Position numbers and translations under genes: made by a program. From NCBI GenBank assembly GCA_964510785.1, contig CAZECM010000003.1:1-64000 (forward strand): DNA of 64,000 nucleotides, in the 5' to 3' direction. This DNA comes from JAAYZM01 sp964510785 (GTDB lineage Bacteria > Actinomycetota > Actinomycetes > Actinomycetales > Cellulomonadaceae). This document shows, piece by piece, positions 42,946-51,530 of the stretch; positions within the stretch are counted from its first letter, which is position 1, and every line of letters begins with the position of its first letter. The notes beneath the pieces were generated by a model that saw nothing but the letters and a program-made list of their open reading frames with translations, did not search any database and had not been told where the DNA came from.

Positions 42946-43275
42946 ATGGACTGGGGCGCGGTGGTCGAGGGCATCTCGCGGGACCTGGGTGAGTTCGCCG
43001 GGGGAGACCCGGTGGGTTGGTTCATGCTCGTCGGGTTCTTCGGCCTGCCGATCGCCGTTGTGGTCGCGACCATCCGGACGAGCAGGCGTGCGCTGTGGTT
43101 CCCCGCGGTCCTATGGCTCGTGCCGGTATGTACGGTGGTCCTCTACTACGGCACCGGGTGGTGGGCCGACCCCGGGATGCAGGGGATCGTCATCCTCGCG
43201 CTTCCCGTCATGCTGGGCTGGATCGCGCTGGCCGTGATCGCGCGACCGCGGGCAGTCGCGAGCGCTGTGAGCTAG
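42946..43275 (+). CDS. Small integral membrane protein
   Basis: A 109-residue protein with three hydrophobic helices (about 24-44, 52-72 and 80-100) and a short acidic N-terminus. No family recognised. It is convergent with the HTH_42 gene, overlapping by 4 bases. A broken copy lies 0.8 kb upstream. Confidence 0.7.
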   Translation: MDWGAVVEGISRDLGEFAGGDPVGWFMLVGFFGLPIAVVVATIRTSRRALWFPAVLWLVPVCTVVLYYGTGWWADPGMQGIVILALPVMLGWIALAVIARPRAVASAVS

Positions 43276-44378
43276 GCGGTCTCTAGCCTCAGCTCGAGCT
43301 CGCGGGCGAGGGTCTCCGCGAGCCGGCGCGCCTTGGCCTCGAGGGCGGTGGTCGGTGCGGGGCCCGCCTCGGCGAACCAGCTCACCGTCAGGTCTCGTCC
43401 GCTGATGCGCCACGTACCGGTCATGACGCCCCGCCGGACGACGAGGTTGGCTCCCTTGCTCGCGAGGGCGCGGCGCCCGGGCGCGACGATGCGTGAGTCG
43501 GCGGTGCCCGGGCCTAGCACCCACGGGTCGAACCCGGGGAGGAGCGCGATGGAGTCCGACGGCTCGGTTGCCGCGATCTCGCCGAGATCGGCAGTGCGTA
43601 CGTACGCGGTCACGCCGCCGATGGACACCTCGGTGACCTCGTCGCCCAGGTCGGCCAGCCAGTCCAGGACCTGGCGCCGGCGCACACCGAGCCCCTCGGT
43701 GAGCCAGTAAGCGAGGTTGTCGACGGTGGCCGGGGCGTACGCACCCAGGTAGTGGGCCACGGCGCGCGGACCTGCGTCGTCGGCGTCGGGCAGTCCCGGC
43801 CAACGGGGGTCGCAGCGCAGGAGCCGGAACGTCGACTGGCCGTCGCGCTGTGGACCGAAGCAGATGTCGCCCCACCAGTGCAGCGGCTTGTAGAGCGTGT
43901 CCGAGCCGGCACCCGTCGCCCCTGTCTCGAGGTGCCGCAGGGCGGGAATCCCCAGCAGGTGGTCACGGATCTCGCCGCGAGCTCTTGGCCCGTCCGCAAG
44001 GAAGGTGCGCACCGCGTCGCGGAACGGTCCCCAGTCCTCGATAGCGAAGCCGCCCTGCTGCTGGTACCGCGGCTTCTCCCAGATCCGGGTGGCCGCGCGC
44101 ACGGACAGCACCGCCGCGCCGATCTCCGGGGTGAACACGTACGAGCCGCCGCGGAAGGCATAGCTGCGGATGACCTCGCCGTCGGCCAAGGCCTGCTCGA
44201 GCCCGCCGGGTTCCGGGGTGGCCTGCCGCACGCGGACCACGAGGTCGGCGGCGTCGGCGGGCCAGCCGCGCAGCGCGACGACGCCGCGCACGACGTCGAC
44301 GACGGAGGTGCCCGACGGCGGGACCAGACCGTGCTGGTGCAGCCGCCAGGCCAAGGTCTGCGCGCCGGCGAGCTCCAT
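43272..44378 (-). CDS. Winged-helix DNA-binding domain protein (HTH_42 / AlkZ superfamily)
   Basis: A 368-residue protein of the HTH_42 family: LAWRLHQHGL opening, AFRGGSYVFTPEIGAAVLSVRAATRIWEKP, YLGAYAPATVDNLAYWL and the C-terminal DPWVLGPGT with VVRRGVMTGTWRISG. The family includes DNA glycosylases such as AlkZ that open interstrand crosslinks, but the catalytic QxQ-type motif was not identified with confidence here. Codon use is normal for the genome, so this marks the right end of the accessory region. Confidence 0.82.
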   Translation of the reverse strand: MELAGAQTLAWRLHQHGLVPPSGTSVVDVVRGVVALRGWPADAADLVVRVRQATPEPGGLEQALADGEVIRSYAFRGGSYVFTPEIGAAVLSVRAATRIWEKPRYQQQGGFAIEDWGPFRDAVRTFLADGPRARGEIRDHLLGIPALRHLETGATGAGSDTLYKPLHWWGDICFGPQRDGQSTFRLLRCDPRWPGLPDADDAGPRAVAHYLGAYAPATVDNLAYWLTEGLGVRRRQVLDWLADLGDEVTEVSIGGVTAYVRTADLGEIAATEPSDSIALLPGFDPWVLGPGTADSRIVAPGRRALASKGANLVVRRGVMTGTWRISGRDLTVSWFAEAGPAPTTALEAKARRLAETLARELELRLETA

Positions 44379-44422
44379 CCGCCCAGGCTAGAGCGCGCCG
44401 CCGCCGTCAGCCCGTCGTCAGG

Positions 44423-46570
44423 TCAGCCCGCCAGCACGACGAGCCGCTGCGTGGCCCGGGTCATCGCGACGTACCGGTCGACGGCGCCTGCGACGTCGGG
44501 GCCGAAGCGCTCGGGGTGCACGAGGACCACGAGGTCGAACTCGAGTCCCTTCGCGAGTTCCGGGGAGAGCGAGCGAACCCGCGGGCGCTCGACGAAGACT
44601 GGGTCGCCGATGACGCACGCCGTGCCCTCGTCGTGGGCGTCGAGCCACGTCTCGAGGATCGTGTCGAGGTCCGACGGCGCGGCGTGGGTGACTCCGATCC
44701 CCGTGCTCCGGACCGAGGTCGGCACGTTGGCGTCCGGCAGCGCCTCGCGGATCACGGGCTCCGCTTCCGCCATGACCTCGCTCGGGGTGCGGTAGTTGAT
44801 GCCGAGCGTCGCGACGCGCACCGCAGGCAGACCCACGCGCTCGAGCCGGTCGGCCCACGGCTCGGGGAAGCCCGCACGTGCCTGGGCACGATCGCCCACC
44901 ACGGTGAACGAGCCCGAGGGGCAGCGCCGGCGCAGCATCTGCCACTGCGCGTCGCTCAGCTCCTGGGCCTCGTCCACGATGATGTGGGCGAACGGGCCGG
45001 CGAGCGGGTCCGTTCGCGCGGGGGTCTGCGCCGACTCGTCGTCGAGGGCCGTACGCAGGTCCTCGCCGCGCAGCATCGACATGACGAGCATCTCCGAGTC
45101 GTCGTTCGCCAGGAGGTGCTCGACCACGTCGTTCATACGTGCCCGCTCGGCGGCGAGCCACGCCTCGCTCTGGCGTCGGCGTCGCGAACCGTCCGGGTCA
45201 CCGAGCCGGTCACGGGCGGCGTCGAGGAGCGGCAGGTCGCTCACGGTCCACGCGTCGGCGTCGTCGCGCTGCAGGGCGCGGACCTCCTCGGCGGTCAGCG
45301 ACGGCGCGCACCGGCGCAGGTACGCCGGGACGGACCACAGGTCCGCCACGAGGTCGCTCGCCTCGACGAGCGGCCACGCGCGGTTGAGCGACTCCGAGAG
45401 CTCCCGATGGTGCTGGAGCGCCCCTCGCACCTGGGCTGCGGAGACGTCCGCGTCCGTCTCGTGCTTGTCCGTGAGGATCGTGAGCAGCACCGCCCACACG
45501 TCGTCGCGCGCCTCGTTGTGGGGCGTGCCCGGCTCCGGTGCGTCGAACGCCTCGGCCCAGTCCTCGGTGCTCAACCACACCTCGGCCCAGGGCGTCTCGA
45601 CGAGCAGCCCCTCGGTGGGGGGTCGCTCGTAGAAGCGCACCGCGGCGTCGACGGCGTCGACCAGCCTGAGGGAGGACTTGAGCCGCGCCACGCCGTCGTC
45701 GGCCTCGATCCCCGCCCGTGCGCCCTCCGGGACGAGATCGCGCAGCGTGGCCATGCGCACGCCCTCCTCACCGAGGTTGGGCAGCACGTCGGCCACGTAG
45801 GCGAGGTAGGGCTCGTGGGGGCCGACGACCAGGACGCCGCCCCGCTCCGCTTCGAGCAACGGGTCGGCGTAGAGCAGGTACGCGGCGCGGTGCAGCGCGA
45901 CGACCGTCTTGCCCGTACCCGGCCCGCCGTCGACCACGAGTGCGCCGCGCGCGTCCGCTCGGACGATCGCGTCCTGGTCCGCGGCGATCGTGGCGAGCAC
46001 GTCGCGCATGCGCGCCGAGCGGCTCGCGCCGAGGCTCGCGACGAACGAGGACTGGTCGTCGAGCGTCGCGGTGTCCGCGAGGGCTTCGGGGCTGAACGCC
46101 TCGTCCCAGTAGTCGCGGACGAGGCCGCCCTCCCAGCGGTAGCGGCGTCGGGTCACGAGACCCAGGGGGTGGGCGTGGGTCGCGGCGAAGAACGGTTCGG
46201 CCGCGGGCGCCCGCCAGTCCGTGAGCAGGCGGTGGCCGTCGACGTCCGTGAGGCCGAGCCGCCCGACGTACTCGATCGAGCCGCCCGGGCGCACCATGCG
46301 ACCCAGGCACAGGTCGAGCCCGAAGCGCCGCAGCGTACGCAGCCGCGAGCTCAGGCGGTGCACCTCCTGGTCCCGTTCGAGGGCTGCCTGCCCGGAGCCC
46401 GCAGGTGCCCGACGCTGCGCATCGAGACGCTCGGTGAGGACGGCCAGGTGGTGCTCGATGGCGCGGCCCATCGCGGCGAAGTGCTCGACGTCCGCCGCGA
46501 CGTGCGCGGGGGAGGCCTTGGCGGCGAGGTGGTCGGGAAGGGCGAAGGGGTGCGACGTGGGGGCAGTCAT
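44423..46570 (-). CDS. helR: HelR-type RNA polymerase-recycling ATPase (HelD family)
   Basis: A 715-residue UvrD-like superfamily 1 protein. Walker A GGPGTGKT (215-222), Walker B IIVDEAQELSDAQW, the GINYRTPSEV motif and the C-terminal VAMTRATQRLVVL are visible, with a long insert between them and an N-terminal coiled part (ERLDAQRRAPA...DQEVHRLSSRLRTL). HelD-like proteins bind RNA polymerase and release stalled complexes; the HelR branch of actinobacteria displaces rifamycins. ATG chosen at the conserved N-terminus; the frame is open far upstream. A palindrome like the rifamycin-associated element precedes it. Confidence 0.82.
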   Translation of the reverse strand: MTAPTSHPFALPDHLAAKASPAHVAADVEHFAAMGRAIEHHLAVLTERLDAQRRAPAGSGQAALERDQEVHRLSSRLRTLRRFGLDLCLGRMVRPGGSIEYVGRLGLTDVDGHRLLTDWRAPAAEPFFAATHAHPLGLVTRRRYRWEGGLVRDYWDEAFSPEALADTATLDDQSSFVASLGASRSARMRDVLATIAADQDAIVRADARGALVVDGGPGTGKTVVALHRAAYLLYADPLLEAERGGVLVVGPHEPYLAYVADVLPNLGEEGVRMATLRDLVPEGARAGIEADDGVARLKSSLRLVDAVDAAVRFYERPPTEGLLVETPWAEVWLSTEDWAEAFDAPEPGTPHNEARDDVWAVLLTILTDKHETDADVSAAQVRGALQHHRELSESLNRAWPLVEASDLVADLWSVPAYLRRCAPSLTAEEVRALQRDDADAWTVSDLPLLDAARDRLGDPDGSRRRRQSEAWLAAERARMNDVVEHLLANDDSEMLVMSMLRGEDLRTALDDESAQTPARTDPLAGPFAHIIVDEAQELSDAQWQMLRRRCPSGSFTVVGDRAQARAGFPEPWADRLERVGLPAVRVATLGINYRTPSEVMAEAEPVIREALPDANVPTSVRSTGIGVTHAAPSDLDTILETWLDAHDEGTACVIGDPVFVERPRVRSLSPELAKGLEFDLVVLVHPERFGPDVAGAVDRYVAMTRATQRLVVLAG

Positions 46571-46624
46571 GATCCTCAGCAGGCTCGGGTGCGGCGGCGC
46601 GAGCCACCGATTGTGCGCCCCGAG

Positions 46625-46647
46625 GGGGGCCTTGCGGCAAGACCCCC
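46625..46647. promoter_or_regulatory. Rifamycin-associated element-like palindrome
   Basis: GGGGG, a spacer base, CTTG CGG CAAG, a spacer base and CCCCC form an imperfect palindrome about 55 bases before the HelR-type gene. From memory, the rifamycin-associated element of actinomycetes has this CTTGCGGCAAG core with flanking G and C runs and makes the downstream genes rifamycin-inducible. It lies in the gap shared with the divergent DUF6054-like gene. Confidence 0.65.
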
Positions 46648-46705
46648 GGTGCGTTGTACGGTGGATACAGCAGGGGCCGACCGGTGGGGCGCTACGGTGT
46701 GCCCC

Positions 46706-47047
46706 ATGGCGTACGCGGAGCACGAGGTCACGGGGAACCTGGACGCGCTCGTCGCGCACCTGGACACCGTGATCTCCGGGGGCAGCATCACGGCACGGCT
46801 CGAGGCACGCTCCGAGCGGCAGCTCGGTGAGGCGCGCATGGTCGTGCTCGCCTATGAGCGGTACAGCGCGATCGGCGGCAACCGGCTCGGGCTCACGTTC
46901 AGCCTCCTCGCGGCCGGCGACCAGATCGCCGTCACGACCGTGACCTCGGGCGGCAGCCAGGCGATGTTCTTCAAGGTCAACACGTTCGGCGAGCAGGCGT
47001 TCCTCGACCGAGCAGTCGACGCGATCCGGAGCTTCGCCGGGGTGTGA
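46706..47047 (+). CDS. DUF6054-like small protein
   Basis: A 113-residue soluble protein: AYAEHEVTGNLDALVAHLDTVISGGSITARLE, then YERYSAIGGNRLGLTFSLLAAGD and GGSQAMFFKVNTFGEQAFLDRAVDAIRSF. The pattern fits the family I remember as DUF6054; function unknown. It is divergent from the HelR-type gene across 135 bases. Confidence 0.7.
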   Translation: MAYAEHEVTGNLDALVAHLDTVISGGSITARLEARSERQLGEARMVVLAYERYSAIGGNRLGLTFSLLAAGDQIAVTTVTSGGSQAMFFKVNTFGEQAFLDRAVDAIRSFAGV

Positions 47048-47148
47048 GCCGCCGCTCGTGCCGCGCGTCTGACCGTTGCACGCGGTACCGCTGCGGTCGC
47101 GTGCGGTCCGTGGGGCAGCCGGGCTCCTTGGTGGTGGCCGGCACGAAC

Positions 47149-48246
47149 CTATCGAGCGACGACGGCGGGCTCCGGCGCCGCGGTCTCCGCGCGCTCCACC
47201 GTCGAGACGAACGGTGACGTCGCGGCGCGCACGAGTGCGCTGTAGTCGAGCCGGAAGGTGAGCTCCTCGCCGACGGCGACGTGGTGGTCGCCGACGTCGA
47301 GCACCACGTGGTCGCTGCTCGCGCCGAGGAACGTGATGCCCTCGGCCGGGAAGAGGCCCGCGGGGTCCACGTCCTGGTGCCCCAGCGCCACGAGGACCTG
47401 GCGCGTGGTGCCGCGCCCGCTGCGGGCCGCTGCGACTCCGAAGGCTCCCTGGGCGATCGTGCCCCACGGCTGCGTCGGCTTGACCTTCGCCTCGATCACC
47501 TCGGCCACGAGCGTGAACGCGTCGGTGCGCAGCCCGTCGACGACGCGCCGGTGCAGCGGCTCGGTGCCGAGCAGGATCGACTCGCCGAGGCGCAGCTCAT
47601 CGATGCGCCCGACGTCGTCAGTCGTGAGTGCCCAGTCGAGGTTGGCGGAGTTGCCGCCGGAGACGATCGAGAGCGTGCGGCCGCCCGCGGTCTCGACCTG
47701 CCGGACGAGCGTGGACAGCTCGTCCATCGCCCGTTGGTCGGGAACCACCCCGCTCTGGCAGGCGAGGTTGGTGCCGAGACCGGCGAGCCGAAGCCCGGCG
47801 AGGCGGTCGACCGCGAGGGCCGCGTCGAGGACGTCGCCGACGGCGATTCCCTCGCGCAGATCGCCCAGCTCCACCATGAGGACGACGTCGTGGTGGATTC
47901 CCTGTCGCAGTGCTGCCGCAGAGAGTGCCTCGAGGACGACCTCTTCGGTGTTGAGGCTCACGTTCGCGATGCGTGTGACGCGGTCGACCTGGCTCAGCAT
48001 GGGCGACCGGATCAGGGTGAGCGACGTGGTGACACCTGCTGTCCGCAGTCCCACCAGGTTCTCGGTGCGCGAGTCGCCGAGCCCCGTCACGCCGCCGCTC
48101 AGCATCGCCGCGGCCACCCCGGGCGAGCCGAGCGTCGCCTTCGTGACTCCCGTGACGCGGATGCCCCGCGGAGCCAGCAGGTCGACGAGCGTCCCGGCGT
48201 TGTGGGCGATCGCGTCGAGGTCGATCTCCAGCCGGGGGGCCGTCAC
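47149..48246 (-). CDS. PLP-dependent alanine/ornithine racemase-family enzyme
   Basis: A 365-residue fold-type III enzyme. Lys36 in VTGVTKATLG is the expected PLP Schiff-base residue; GLGDSRTENL, LMVELGDLREG and SGGNSANLDW (phosphate-binding stretch) are typical of the ornithine/alanine racemase group. It should interconvert D- and L-forms of an amino acid. GTG start overlaps the stop of the DUF1611 gene (GTGA); the two are one operon and probably one pathway. Confidence 0.85.
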   Translation of the reverse strand: MTAPRLEIDLDAIAHNAGTLVDLLAPRGIRVTGVTKATLGSPGVAAAMLSGGVTGLGDSRTENLVGLRTAGVTTSLTLIRSPMLSQVDRVTRIANVSLNTEEVVLEALSAAALRQGIHHDVVLMVELGDLREGIAVGDVLDAALAVDRLAGLRLAGLGTNLACQSGVVPDQRAMDELSTLVRQVETAGGRTLSIVSGGNSANLDWALTTDDVGRIDELRLGESILLGTEPLHRRVVDGLRTDAFTLVAEVIEAKVKPTQPWGTIAQGAFGVAAARSGRGTTRQVLVALGHQDVDPAGLFPAEGITFLGASSDHVVLDVGDHHVAVGEELTFRLDYSALVRAATSPFVSTVERAETAAPEPAVVAR

Positions 48247-49364
48247 GACGTGCGCGAGACCAACGTCGCGTCGAGCGCCGGGAAGGCGGCGAGCACCATG
48301 TCGACGAGGTTCTTGATCGGGCGCGTGAGCGGATCGGTCGCCGGGATGCCGAGCTCGAGCTCGTGGGCGTCGATCTCTGCCCCGATCTCGTCGTCGGACA
48401 GGTTCTCGTGGTTGATCGTGACGCCGATGACCCTCGTGTCCGCGAACGCCTCGATGAGGGCGATCTCGCTCGCTGCGGTGGGCATGGCGACCATCGGGAA
48501 GTCACCGAGCACGACGCGCCCGGGCGCATGCTGCACGATGACGCCGGCGGGCCGGCTGCCGCGCAGGATGTGGGCCGAGGTGAGGTAGGCAGGGTGGCTG
48601 AGCGCACCCTGCCCCTCGACCACGATGAGGTCGGGGTCCTCGCCCTCGAACGCGGCCACGACCTGGGCCTCGACCTCGCCGGAGCAGAACTGGGGCACCA
48701 GCGCGTCGAGCGCGACGGCGTACTTCTCGCCCTGCATGAGCGCCGTCTGGCCCGTGCCGACCATGACGGTCTTGATGCCGCGGGCGTTGAGCGCCTCGAC
48801 GAGCAGGGTCGACGTCGTGCGCTTGCCGATCGCCCCGTCGGTACCGAGCACGGCGATGCGCGGGCACGTGACGTCGAAGATCCGACCGGAGAACAGGTGC
48901 AGGTCCTTCTTCTCGCGCGGCTTGCGCACGTCGGTGATCGTCACCCCGGCGAGAAGGCTCGCGGCCACGAACTCGACGTCGTCGTTGAGGAACTCGTGCA
49001 GACCGTTGACGATGTGCATACCGCGGGCGATGCCGTCCAGCAGCACCACACGCTGGGCGCCGGACAGCAGCCCGTCGGCCGGCGCGAGCCCGCAGATCAA
49101 GTAGTCGGGCACCCGTCCCGCGTGAGCGATGGCCTCGGCAAGGTTGTCGAGGACCGGGATGCCGTTGGCTGCGCCGCCGAGCACGATGCCGGCGTCCGCC
49201 CCGGCGTGGGTGCTGTCGAGGACGGCGAGGATCTCGTACTTGCCCGAATGGCGCACGAGGCCGTTGGCGGTCTTGCCGTCCTGCTCGCCGAACTGGCCCT
49301 CGCTGTAGACGATGGCGGTGCTTCCGGCGGGAAGCGAGGCGGTGATGGGGAACGTCGCAGACAT
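48243..49364 (-). CDS. DUF1611 (DgcN-like) family protein
   Basis: A 373-residue protein with a Rossmann-like N-terminal domain and a P-loop-containing C-terminal domain (AVLGTDGAIGKRTTSTLLVEAL, a kinase-like phosphate loop). DUF1611 proteins such as DgcN take part in D-amino-acid (D-glutamate) catabolism in marine bacteria. Here it leads a two-gene operon with a racemase-like enzyme, which supports a role in D-amino-acid metabolism. GAGGAG precedes the ATG, and a hairpin covers that site. Confidence 0.82.
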   Translation of the reverse strand: MSATFPITASLPAGSTAIVYSEGQFGEQDGKTANGLVRHSGKYEILAVLDSTHAGADAGIVLGGAANGIPVLDNLAEAIAHAGRVPDYLICGLAPADGLLSGAQRVVLLDGIARGMHIVNGLHEFLNDDVEFVAASLLAGVTITDVRKPREKKDLHLFSGRIFDVTCPRIAVLGTDGAIGKRTTSTLLVEALNARGIKTVMVGTGQTALMQGEKYAVALDALVPQFCSGEVEAQVVAAFEGEDPDLIVVEGQGALSHPAYLTSAHILRGSRPAGVIVQHAPGRVVLGDFPMVAMPTAASEIALIEAFADTRVIGVTINHENLSDDEIGAEIDAHELELGIPATDPLTRPIKNLVDMVLAAFPALDATLVSRTS

Positions 49365-49368
49365 GGCA

Positions 49369-49392
49369 CTCCTCTGATGATGCTCAGAGGAG
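49369..49392 (-). promoter_or_regulatory. Hairpin masking the ribosome site of the DUF1611 gene
   Basis: On the mRNA, CTCCTCTGA and TCAGAGGAG are perfect 9-bp partners with a 6-base loop, and the second arm contains the GAGGAG ribosome site. When folded, the start is occluded, so translation may depend on a ligand, factor or temperature. No known riboswitch class was recognised in the further leader. Confidence 0.6.
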
Positions 49393-49573
49393 GCGACTGG
49401 ATCGGGGCGGGGCGGTGACGCCCGACGGCCAACGAGAGGTCTAGCACTGAGTGCCGGCAGTGTCGCCGGTGCCCTGAGACTACCAGTGGGCCCGATCGCG
49501 GCCTCGGGCTCCGGTGGTGGGCCCGATTGCCGCGTGTTACGTTCGCGCCACACCTGACTGGACGGTGATCGTC

Positions 49574-50188
49574 ATGGACAAGCTCAGGACGGGCGTCGCA
49601 GCCCTCGTCGTCGCCACCCTCCTCGCAGCGGGATGCAGTGCGCAGGAGCCCGCGCCCACCACCGCTCCCGACACCACACCGGTCGACCCTTCGGTCACCG
49701 ACACACCAGACGTCACCCCGGAGCCGACCGAGACGGACGACGCGAGCGAGCCCGAGGACGCTCCGAGCGTCGAGGGGCCGCTCGACGCGTTGCTCGCGGT
49801 CGAGCTCGCGCTGCAGGTGGCGGTCGGCGCTGCCGTCGTGGAGCTCGGCCGGGACACCGAGGGTGGCCGCGAGGTGTGGGAGGTCGGCGTCTTGCGTGAC
49901 GACGGCACCGGGGTCGAGCTCTACCTCGACGTCGCGGACGGCACGGTCGTCAGGGAGCAGCCGCTCTCGCTCGACCCGGAGCAGCAGCAGGTGCCCGCGG
50001 TGACCGCCCAGGACGCGATCGGGTTCGCGCTCGCGGCCGTCCCCGGCACTGTCGACGAGCTCGACCTCGGCACCGAGATGTCACGCGTGGTCTGGGAGGT
50101 CATCGTCGTGGCGGATGCCGGCGGGCGGTTCGAGCTCTACCTCGACGCCGAGAGCGGAGAAGTGCTCAAGCAGGAGCGCGACGACTGA
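49574..50188 (+). CDS. PepSY-domain lipoprotein
   Basis: A 204-residue lipoprotein: signal KLRTGVAALVVATLL, lipobox AAGC, a Thr/Pro/Asp linker (about 25-60) and two PepSY-like repeats (ALLAVELALQVAVGAAVVELGRD...VELYLDVADGTVV and DAIGFALAAVPGTVDELDLG...FELYLDAESGEVL). PepSY domains bind peptides and inhibit proteases. ATG chosen at the signal peptide. Divergent from the DUF1611 gene. Confidence 0.85.
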   Translation: MDKLRTGVAALVVATLLAAGCSAQEPAPTTAPDTTPVDPSVTDTPDVTPEPTETDDASEPEDAPSVEGPLDALLAVELALQVAVGAAVVELGRDTEGGREVWEVGVLRDDGTGVELYLDVADGTVVREQPLSLDPEQQQVPAVTAQDAIGFALAAVPGTVDELDLGTEMSRVVWEVIVVADAGGRFELYLDAESGEVLKQERDD

Positions 50189-50250
50189 GTGACCTGCGCG
50201 GCCGGGACACCTGCGTGAAGCCGAGGCGGTACCTCCGGGCGTAGCGCAAC

Positions 50251-51126
50251 TCAGCCGAGCTCCGCGAGCACCTCGCGCAGCCGAGCCGCGAACGCGAGCG
50301 GCTCGCCGGGCTGACCGAACTCGTCGCCGAGGAAGCCCCCGTGGTGGCTCGGGAACTCGGTGACCTCGACCCCGAGCGCCTCGGCGAGCGCGGCCGTCGT
50401 GCGCCACGTGAGCAGGCCGTGCGACTCGACGCCGGCGGCCACGACGATCCGGGTCGAGGCGGCCAGCAGCGCCTCGAGGTCGGGTTGGTACTCGACGACG
50501 GGCGCGGACCGGCCGGACAGGAGCGGGTCGTCCCGCGAGCCGTCGTCGTCGGTCGGTAGGCCGAACGCCGCGGGGTCGGGTGGCTGTGCGCCGAACTCGG
50601 GGGTGAGCTCGCCCTGCCACGAGGTCTGGGCGATGAACATGGCCATGCCGGCGCCCCAGCCGTGCTCGTGGTAGGTCCGGGTCACGAGGGCGCTCGCGGC
50701 GAGGGCGTGCTCGGCGTCGGGCAGGAGCGCGACGAGCGGGGGCTCGTGGGCCACGAGGGTCACGACGTCCTGCGGATGTGCGGCGACGAGAGCCGAGGAC
50801 GTGACGGCCCCGCCGCTCGACGCGAAGAGCTCGACGGGCCCGGCGCCCAGTGCGGTGATGAGCGCGTGGAGGTCCTCGGCCTGCTGCTCGGGGCGGTGGG
50901 CGGTCTCGCCGTCGTCGCGCGTGCTGCGGCCCAGACCGCGCGGGTCGTAGGTCACGACCGTGCGGTCGGGGAAGTGCGAGGCGAGCGTCGCGAACCCGTC
51001 GGCCGTCATCGGCTGGCCCACGAGCAGCAGCACGGGGCTCCCGTCCGCCGTCGGGAGCGGTCCGCGCACGTCGTAGACGATCGCGACGCCGGGCACCTCG
51101 AGGGTGCGGGTCTCGAGCGCCGTCAC
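50251..51126 (-). CDS. Alpha/beta hydrolase
   Basis: A 291-residue hydrolase. Oxyanion region LLVGQPMTADGFATL, DPRGLGRS, nucleophile Ser in ELFASSGGAV and catalytic His in FPSHHGGFLGDE are in the usual order. Start GTG. It follows the VOC gene with a 2-base gap, so the two are one operon. Substrate unknown. Confidence 0.85.
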   Translation of the reverse strand: MTALETRTLEVPGVAIVYDVRGPLPTADGSPVLLLVGQPMTADGFATLASHFPDRTVVTYDPRGLGRSTRDDGETAHRPEQQAEDLHALITALGAGPVELFASSGGAVTSSALVAAHPQDVVTLVAHEPPLVALLPDAEHALAASALVTRTYHEHGWGAGMAMFIAQTSWQGELTPEFGAQPPDPAAFGLPTDDDGSRDDPLLSGRSAPVVEYQPDLEALLAASTRIVVAAGVESHGLLTWRTTAALAEALGVEVTEFPSHHGGFLGDEFGQPGEPLAFAARLREVLAELG

Positions 51127-51128
51127 GG

Positions 51129-51530
51129 CTACAGGTCCCTCGAGGAGAGCACGCAGAACTCGTTGCCCTCCGGGTCGGCGAAGACGTCCCAGCTCACGTC
51201 CTCGGACTGCCCGACGTCCACCCGGTGCGCTCCGAGCGAGACGATGCGCTCGATCTCGGCCTCGCGGTCGTCCTTCGTGTGCGGGGCGAGGTCGAGGTGC
51301 AGGCGGTTCTTGACCTGCTTGCCCTCCGGGACGGGCACGAAGACGAGCCCCGGCGGCACCTCGGCCCACGGCATCGACTGCAGCGTCTCGACGCTCGCGT
51401 GCTGCGGCACCGCCACGACCTCCTCGTCGCTCTCGTAGATGATCTTCCAGTCGAGGACCTGGGCCCACCAGCGGGCCTGGGCCGCGATGTCGTGGCAGTC
51501 GACGACCACCGAGTACCAGCGAAGTGCCAT
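51129..51530 (-). CDS. VOC-family (glyoxalase-like) protein
   Basis: A 133-residue protein with the Glyoxalase_6-like pattern: VVVDCHDIAAQARWWAQVLDW, RLHLDLAPHTKDDREAEIERIVSLGAHRVDVGQ and a final FADPEGNEFCVLS. Metal-binding residues of the fold (His in the first strand, the Glu near the end) are present. Function not known. Conserved start after the divergent SDR gene. Confidence 0.88.
   Translation of the reverse strand: MALRWYSVVVDCHDIAAQARWWAQVLDWKIIYESDEEVVAVPQHASVETLQSMPWAEVPPGLVFVPVPEGKQVKNRLHLDLAPHTKDDREAEIERIVSLGAHRVDVGQSEDVSWDVFADPEGNEFCVLSSRDL

Noticed and set aside
29196..47000. Second attachment site matching the tmRNA 3' end
   Set aside because: I scanned for GGTTCGATTCC followed by CACCTCC and found only the tmRNA itself; a computed search would be decisive.
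44516..47047. Forward frame of 843 codons
   Set aside because: Antisense to the HelR-type gene; only the last 114 codons (from 46706) are a real gene.
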